64,000 nucleotides of DNA. Source: Saururus chinensis (taxonomy: Eukaryota > Streptophyta > Magnoliopsida > Piperales > Saururaceae). The position numbers and the translations under genes were made by a program. Where the stretch lies: the NCBI GenBank assembly GCA_035235625.1, contig CP141142.1, positions 36,280,995 to 36,344,994 of the forward strand, written 5' to 3'. Below are positions 58,940 through 64,000 of the stretch, one piece after another; within the stretch, counting starts at the first letter, position 1, and every line of letters starts with the position of its first letter. Below the pieces are notes generated by a model that saw only the letters and a program-made list of their open reading frames with translations, searched no databases and was not told the DNA's origin.

Positions 58940-60344
58940 AATGGAATACAATTGATGATAACTAAAGCAAGAAAAGAGAATATTACTCATCTTAATATTA
59001 GTGTCAACGTGCTGAAGTGGGAGGAGATGAGAAGAAAATGAGAAAAGTGGGAGGAGAAAATGGGAAGAACAGAGCAAAGTGCAAGGAGAAGGGCACTTGT
59101 TATAATGTTTCATACAACACAACTGTCAATCTCATTTGTGACAAAGATAAACTCTAATTAGATGAGTTATTTCATTTAGAAGAGGAAGGTATGATGAAGA
59201 AAACACGTACATCCTGCATTGACATTGATTCAAAAGTATCAAATGATGAACAAGCAAGTGTAAAGTAAGAGTGCGAGATCAATTGAAGCATTAATGAGTA
59301 TGTCCCAAACACACTTATATATGACAATGAATTGGACATTGAAAGAGTTAAAGAAGATTGAAAAAATGATTATGTACAAGGTATTTATTATGCCTTACAT
59401 CTGCATATGAAGAGGATCTTATAGAAGGGGTGAATCATGGTGTAGAAGAACATGTTACAAGTTCTCCAAAACCTAATGACCAATCTCGATCGAATGATAA
59501 AATAAAAAATGTTGTAAATATAGTCTATCTTTTAGTATTATGTATGTAGATGTAGGAGACTATTGCTTAAAAATATACTGTGTGTGGGAATGTGTAGAAA
59601 TGTTACAAGGGAATTAAGTTCCAAATTAGATAGAATAGATGAAAGCAATTATAGTCAGCCTAAGGCTTTAGATGAAAAAAATGGAAGCCATGGATTGTCC
59701 ACAAATATCAGTTCCATATATATCAGTGAAAAAGATGTAAGTAATTGAAACATTATAAATTTGGCAGTTTTTCAATTTAGCAGTTTCCAGTTTAATAATT
59801 GATACTTGTAATTTATAGGAACTATGGAGGTGGTAAGAGAAAAAAATTGAGACATGATGAAGAATCCACCAATTTGATCCACAAAATGGATATTACTGGG
59901 GAGGATCCCTATATAAACAACACTTTGGGGTGCAATCAAGGAAGCCTTGTGATTGACGGGTGATAGCAATTAGTCAAGAGTTCTAGGACAAAGGCACGCT
60001 TCACCTTCACAACATTGCCATGTGCACCAAGTTCTAGTTTAATGTTACATATTTAAATAAATTAAGGTATATATTAAGATGCATTGTTGAGAACTGTTTA
60101 TGGAGATTACATGCCTCAAGAATTAGTAGATGTGTCGTGTTCAAACCTTTTTGGGTATCACACATACACAAAGGTTTTTGGAGACATCAATTGTATACAA
60201 ATTTCATTTTCTCTCTATATGAAACGAGTATTCATTTTGTGGACATTAATTATATTTTTTATATGAACATATAATTTTGTAGACATTAGTTGTATACAAA
60301 TAAATTATGTTGCATAAGTTAATGTTATAGTATGTAACACATTT

Positions 60345-60440
60345 TTTCTGTTGGCAATTTTCTAGTTAACAATTTTCTAGTTAGCAGTTTTCTAGTTTCA
60401 CAATTTTCTAGTTTTCTAGTTTGGCAGTTTTCTAGGTTGA
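60345..60440. repeat. Minisatellite of TTTTCTAGTT-type units
   Basis: CAATTTTCTAGTT and CAGTTTTCTAGTT alternate about five to six times. Similar words occur at 59766-59800, in the TIR near 58545, and near 62965. Confidence 0.75.
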
Positions 60441-62245
60441 CATGGGAACCCTATTCTAGTCATTGCTTGAAAAGAAGGGCAGCCAGCTACCCAATTGTAA
60501 ACCATGTGCATTGTTAAGTTTTAGGTACGAGACTATTTCGCCTATGTATAGTGCAATGATGTGTGTAATAAGATTTCTTCATATGCTTAGATTAATTCCA
60601 TTTTTGTTCACCCCACGGTTTGTGATGCTCATCTTTCGAATAAAGATTTATATACCCTAATGTAAAGGTTTGACAAACTAAACTGACCAAATTGGCCCCT
60701 AATTCCCTAGTTTTACTTTAGCTCGTATAATAAATTTTCACAAATGTCCACTTCCCCAACTAATTAATAGGATCGCTGTGTTGCACAACCCAAATGCAAA
60801 TTTCTTAAGCACCTAATTGATGCTTCATTCATTTACACACATTAATATTGTCGACCATTTATTCATAAATCAATACCCTTCACTGGAAGTCATAGGAATC
60901 AGGCCTAAGACAAAAGTGAGCAAGGTGAGATGCACCCAATTTTTACAATTGATTAAGCCCCAGCTAACCCACCAAACAAAAAGAAGTGCATTCTCCCAAA
61001 GTTGGATTTAAATAGAACTAGCCCGATCAGGTGTTAATTCAAAGATGGCAAATTTCCCTCTATATTTTACTTGCCCTTGTGCATGTGGGACACAAATCCA
61101 AATCATACTTGCACAAAACACTAGCAATAACTTCATATAAAAAAGAAACTCACCAAGTGCATCTCAATATTCAAGCAATCCAAGCTCTCAAATTAAAATC
61201 AATACATGCTATATATAAAGATTTGAATGCCCCGGAAGGACTTTAGCAGGCTGAGTATTTAGGAGTCTAACGCTCCAAAAATAGTAGCAAATCTTGCAAG
61301 GGTTTCTCTTGGTGGAAACAAACCAATTACAATAGTGATTACAAATTTAATCTTCCTACATTGTCCCTCTAGTACTTGGATGCTATCTTTCTTGCTTCTA
61401 CATATGTAAGATTCATGTGTTGAAAGTGTTCTTCAATGATAGTCTCCTGCAACGTCAACCATCACATTCGGACTCGTGCATGGCATTTATAGGTGTCGAG
61501 CGGAGTAATAGTTTTGACTTTTATATCATAATTATTTTAATGGCGGCTGTCACAAAAGATTCACAAACTACTTTTCCATCTCTCCACTGGGCTCATAATC
61601 ATTCTTTTTGCAGTCTGTCATTGACAATAAAGATAATTTTGTCAAATGGAAAATTAAGCTTAAAAAGTCTACAACCATTAACGTGGAATTTCTTATGTTG
61701 ATCCACCATATTCTACAATTTACTAGAACTTGAACCCAAGAGTCTTGCAAATTCTTTCAACAATTCCACATTTCTTTTATATCAATTACAGTAAAACATA
61801 GCCAAGTTTCATCACACCATCTTCAAAAAAATTCATCTTTAATCCCTATATTTTTACCAATCTTTATACATGTGCTTTACAAATATGATATAGTTCAAAG
61901 CACATGAGAACAATTGATAATTAAAAACATATAATAGTTGAAGGCCATGGGTTTCACATCCGAAAACTAACATGTGATAGAAAGGTTAACCAACCCTGAC
62001 AAAAGAAACATAAGACAAAAGAAGTGGTGGGTAATTTTAATATGAAAACCAAAAGTAGGAAAAAACAAAATAAAAAAGAAGCATATCACTTGTAAAAAAT
62101 GAGCACGGAAAATGTCACAGACATCCTTAATAAAGCCCCTAAACAAGCGAGAAATTTTAAATTTTACTATTGCATATAAAGATGACAAAATCAACAATTA
62201 TTTAATAAAGCAGAAATTTGTCTTGAACGAATGGGAGCAAGTCAA

Positions 62246-62288
62246 TTTACATAGTTCTGTGACATCATTCGTCACAGAACTATGTAAA
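62246..62288. repeat. Perfect hairpin, 18-bp arms, 7-base loop
   Basis: TTTACATAGTTCTGTGAC and its exact inverse GTCACAGAACTATGTAAA flank the loop ATCATTC. The CTGTGAC/GTCACAG words resemble subterminal motifs of CACTA elements, so it may be a transposon remnant. Confidence 0.85.
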
Positions 62289-63382
62289 AGAAGCATAAAA
62301 CTTTAACAAATCGTTCAAAATAGTTTGCAAGTTGTTCAATATATATTCCTCAAATGCTAAAATTTCCTTCTTCACAATTAACTCCATCTCTCATTAATAG
62401 CTATGCCTCCAACTTTCAATTAGCTATGTTTACATATCATTCGTATATGCTCTGTTTACAAATCTAAACTCAAACAAACTTTGAATTAGCTACGTTTCAA
62501 TTAGGACTAGATGAAAAAGAAGGCAAAACATATATATAATTAGTCATGGGGAATCACCTAAACATCAAAGAAGAGGGTCAAAACAAAATGATATGGAGTT
62601 CTATTCCACTCGAAGACAACAAAAGAAGAATGCATAATGTGTAATGCAAACAATTCCTTATGAAGCATGTAATTCTTTCTTATATAGAAGTCTTACAAAT
62701 ATAATATTGAAATCATGAATGTAAATGAAGAACCCAAAAAATAAAAAGTACATGCAACACAAAGTCACGAGTTTAATATAAGTATCTTCAGATACACTCC
62801 GTTCATATAGAGATGTCTGCTTGACCTAAAATTTCACTGCAGTTCACAATTCTCATCCAAGATAAACATTAATAACAAAAAAACAACAAATAAGCAGACA
62901 CAAGAAAATTTGTGTGTCGCTTTCCATATTCTTTTCCAATCATATCATTAATCCCGTTTTTTACTTTTCCAGTTTTCTAATTTTCCCGTGTTCCAATTTT
63001 TGAACTCCCCAAAAACTCTAGAAAACTAAGCAGAAATGCTTAATCTCCATAATCCTTCTAAATGTTATTGAATCCTTCCAAAATGAATGATAACACTGTT
63101 TTCGTCATCCAAAATAACCTAAATCTATTGGGAGGAAGGGAAACAAACTGTTCTCCTATATTATTAGGAGAAAGATGTGAACTATTACTTGAGAAAGGAA
63201 GCAGGGAAGAGGAAGGAACCGGGAAGACAAAACGACCAGGGAAGAAGAACTTGCCTAGGAAGAGGTAGCTATTGGGGAAGATGAAACCACTGATAAGCCG
63301 CTAGATAAGCTAGGGAAGATGTTGAGGGGGGAGATTTTTTTTTCCAGGAGTAGTCATTTGGAGTTTTTTTTCGCTTATCATA

Positions 63383-64000
63383 TGATGGCGAAGGGGGTAG
63401 AAATTGATCTACCCCGCAAGTTATGTGCATTGTCGGATCAAAATTTGATGCACGCTATGCCGGGGCTCACACGATCAATTTTCTTTTGAAGCTACGCTGA
63501 GGCTTTCAGCAGAAAATGTTGTTTCTTTCCTAGGGTTGAAACTTATGTCATTGATCCCTACTGCTTTTCAGGTGGCTAACAATGGCCAGGTTGGTATCAG
63601 CAAGCTTTGGCGAGACAAAGTTATCATTGGAGCATTGGCAGCTGGCCAAGGAACTGGAGAGACTGAGAAAGGAGAGGATCCAGGTGAAGTGAAACATTTG
63701 CTATATGTTTGCATGTGCAAAAGATATGCCACGAATGTATGTAAATAGAATTGAAGCTAATGTATTGTGGCTAATTGGCGTTTGTTTAATGCAAGAAATG
63801 AGAACCTTTGTACTTGTGGACATAATATGAATGCACTGCACAAGGTGAACATTAAGAATTGGAATTGCCCCTTGGAAAACTGTTGTCCTGAACGTTACGA
63901 ATATATTGATTAGGCTAAAAAGGAGTATGCAAGAAAGTGTGGCGTCCCATATAACAGTTATATTACCATATGCATTGAAATACATGAAAAGAAAGCAAGT
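63383..64000 (+). pseudogene. Detached duplicate of MCMBP intron 13, last exon and 3' flank
   Basis: The segment repeats 13980-14621. The splice acceptor cttttcag, the 121-bp last exon (63572-63692) and the stop are all retained, with the exon unchanged by eye. The other 13 exons are absent, so no functional MCMBP can be made here alone. The intronic hairpin region is shortened by about 35 bp, and small differences dot the 3' flank. The left breakpoint lies within about 30 bp of the MULE right end. The right limit is beyond the window. Confidence 0.92.

Larger units (their letters stand above)
58940..62899. other. Interior of the MULE, no legible gene
   Basis: AT-rich decayed sequence with many stops. 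60345-60440 is a minisatellite of short TTTTCTAGTT-type units. An 18-bp-arm hairpin lies at 62246-62288. Short frames (61417-61701, 60817-61011) match nothing known. Confidence 0.4.
58205..63357 (+). mobile_element. Mutator-like element (MULE) with terminal inverted repeats of about 460 bp
   Basis: 58205-58682 is mirrored by about 62900-63357. Shared ordered blocks include GGAAAAAAAATCTCC, GTTTCATCTTCCCC, CTTCCCTGCTTCCTTTCTC, GGTTATTTTGGATGA, TTATCATTCATTTTGGAA and GATTATTGATATGAT-like words. Long TIRs plus a remnant of the MULE N-terminal domain just inside the left TIR give the assignment. A 9-bp target duplication could not be identified. The interior is mostly decayed and the catalytic domain is not legible, so it is probably non-autonomous. 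Confidence 0.78.

Noticed and set aside
1..64000. CRISPR arrays, bacterial operons, riboswitches, tRNA or rRNA genes
   Set aside because: No direct-repeat/spacer pattern, no cloverleaf-type internal promoters and no rRNA words were seen by eye; all tandem arrays found lie in transposons. A tRNAscan or Infernal run would be decisive.

Overview
This window is nuclear DNA of a flowering plant. The evidence is an EPF-like peptide exon, a 14-exon MCM-binding-protein gene with plant-type introns, a Cf-type receptor-like protein, and dense plant transposons (Stowaway, CACTA, PIF/Harbinger, Mutator-like, long solo LTRs). Monocot versus dicot cannot be settled from the sequence. Only three loci look like functional host genes. 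The rest is intergenic DNA built of nested, decayed transposons and gene fragments.

Layout. 1-237 holds the last exon of an EPFL4/5/6-type secreted peptide gene that begins outside the window. 717-6561 is transposon DNA: a long fold-back element (1181-6559) with a small Stowaway MITE in one arm and a 3.5 kb solo LTR in its loop. 7125-7361 is a copia RNase H scrap. 8558-14318 is an MCMBP/ETG1 gene with an E2F-site cluster just upstream; all 14 exons join into a 597-residue frame. A broken CAF1 deadenylase gene lies convergent to it (14708-15698, minus). 17342-23347 is a non-autonomous LTR element (about 326 bp LTRs, Met-tRNA-type PBS) holding a minus-strand gypsy-type LTR and a near-perfect 212 bp hairpin. 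23.3-29.1 kb is mostly anonymous AT-rich DNA, followed by two fold-back MITEs, one with a perfect 9 bp target duplication.

29901-33293 (minus) is an intact single-exon receptor-like protein (RLP) of 1130 residues with two consecutive LRR N-terminal caps. A degraded paralogue (48255-50550, minus) and three copies of the shared upstream region show local duplication of this immune-type gene. Between the two lie a 3.0 kb CACTA element with dense subterminal repeats and a GC-rich island, a copia-like LTR split by a second solo LTR of the same 3.4 kb family seen at 2.4 kb, and a dead copia RT/RNase H.

54208-57451 is a PIF/Harbinger-type element (TAA duplication) that contains a dead copy of the mitochondrial ribosomal protein bL20 gene. 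58205-63357 is a Mutator-like element with terminal inverted repeats of about 460 bp and an N-terminal MULE transposase remnant. Directly after it (63383-64000) the last intron, last exon and 3' flank of MCMBP appear again, almost unchanged, 49 kb from the original and running off the window.

Most notable for follow-up: the double-capped RLP, the bL20 gene inside a Harbinger-type element, the detached MCMBP terminal-exon duplicate, the CACTA element whose subterminal insert mirrors its outside flank, and the fold-back elements that could make double-stranded RNA. All coordinates and similarities were read by eye; no alignment or database search was run.
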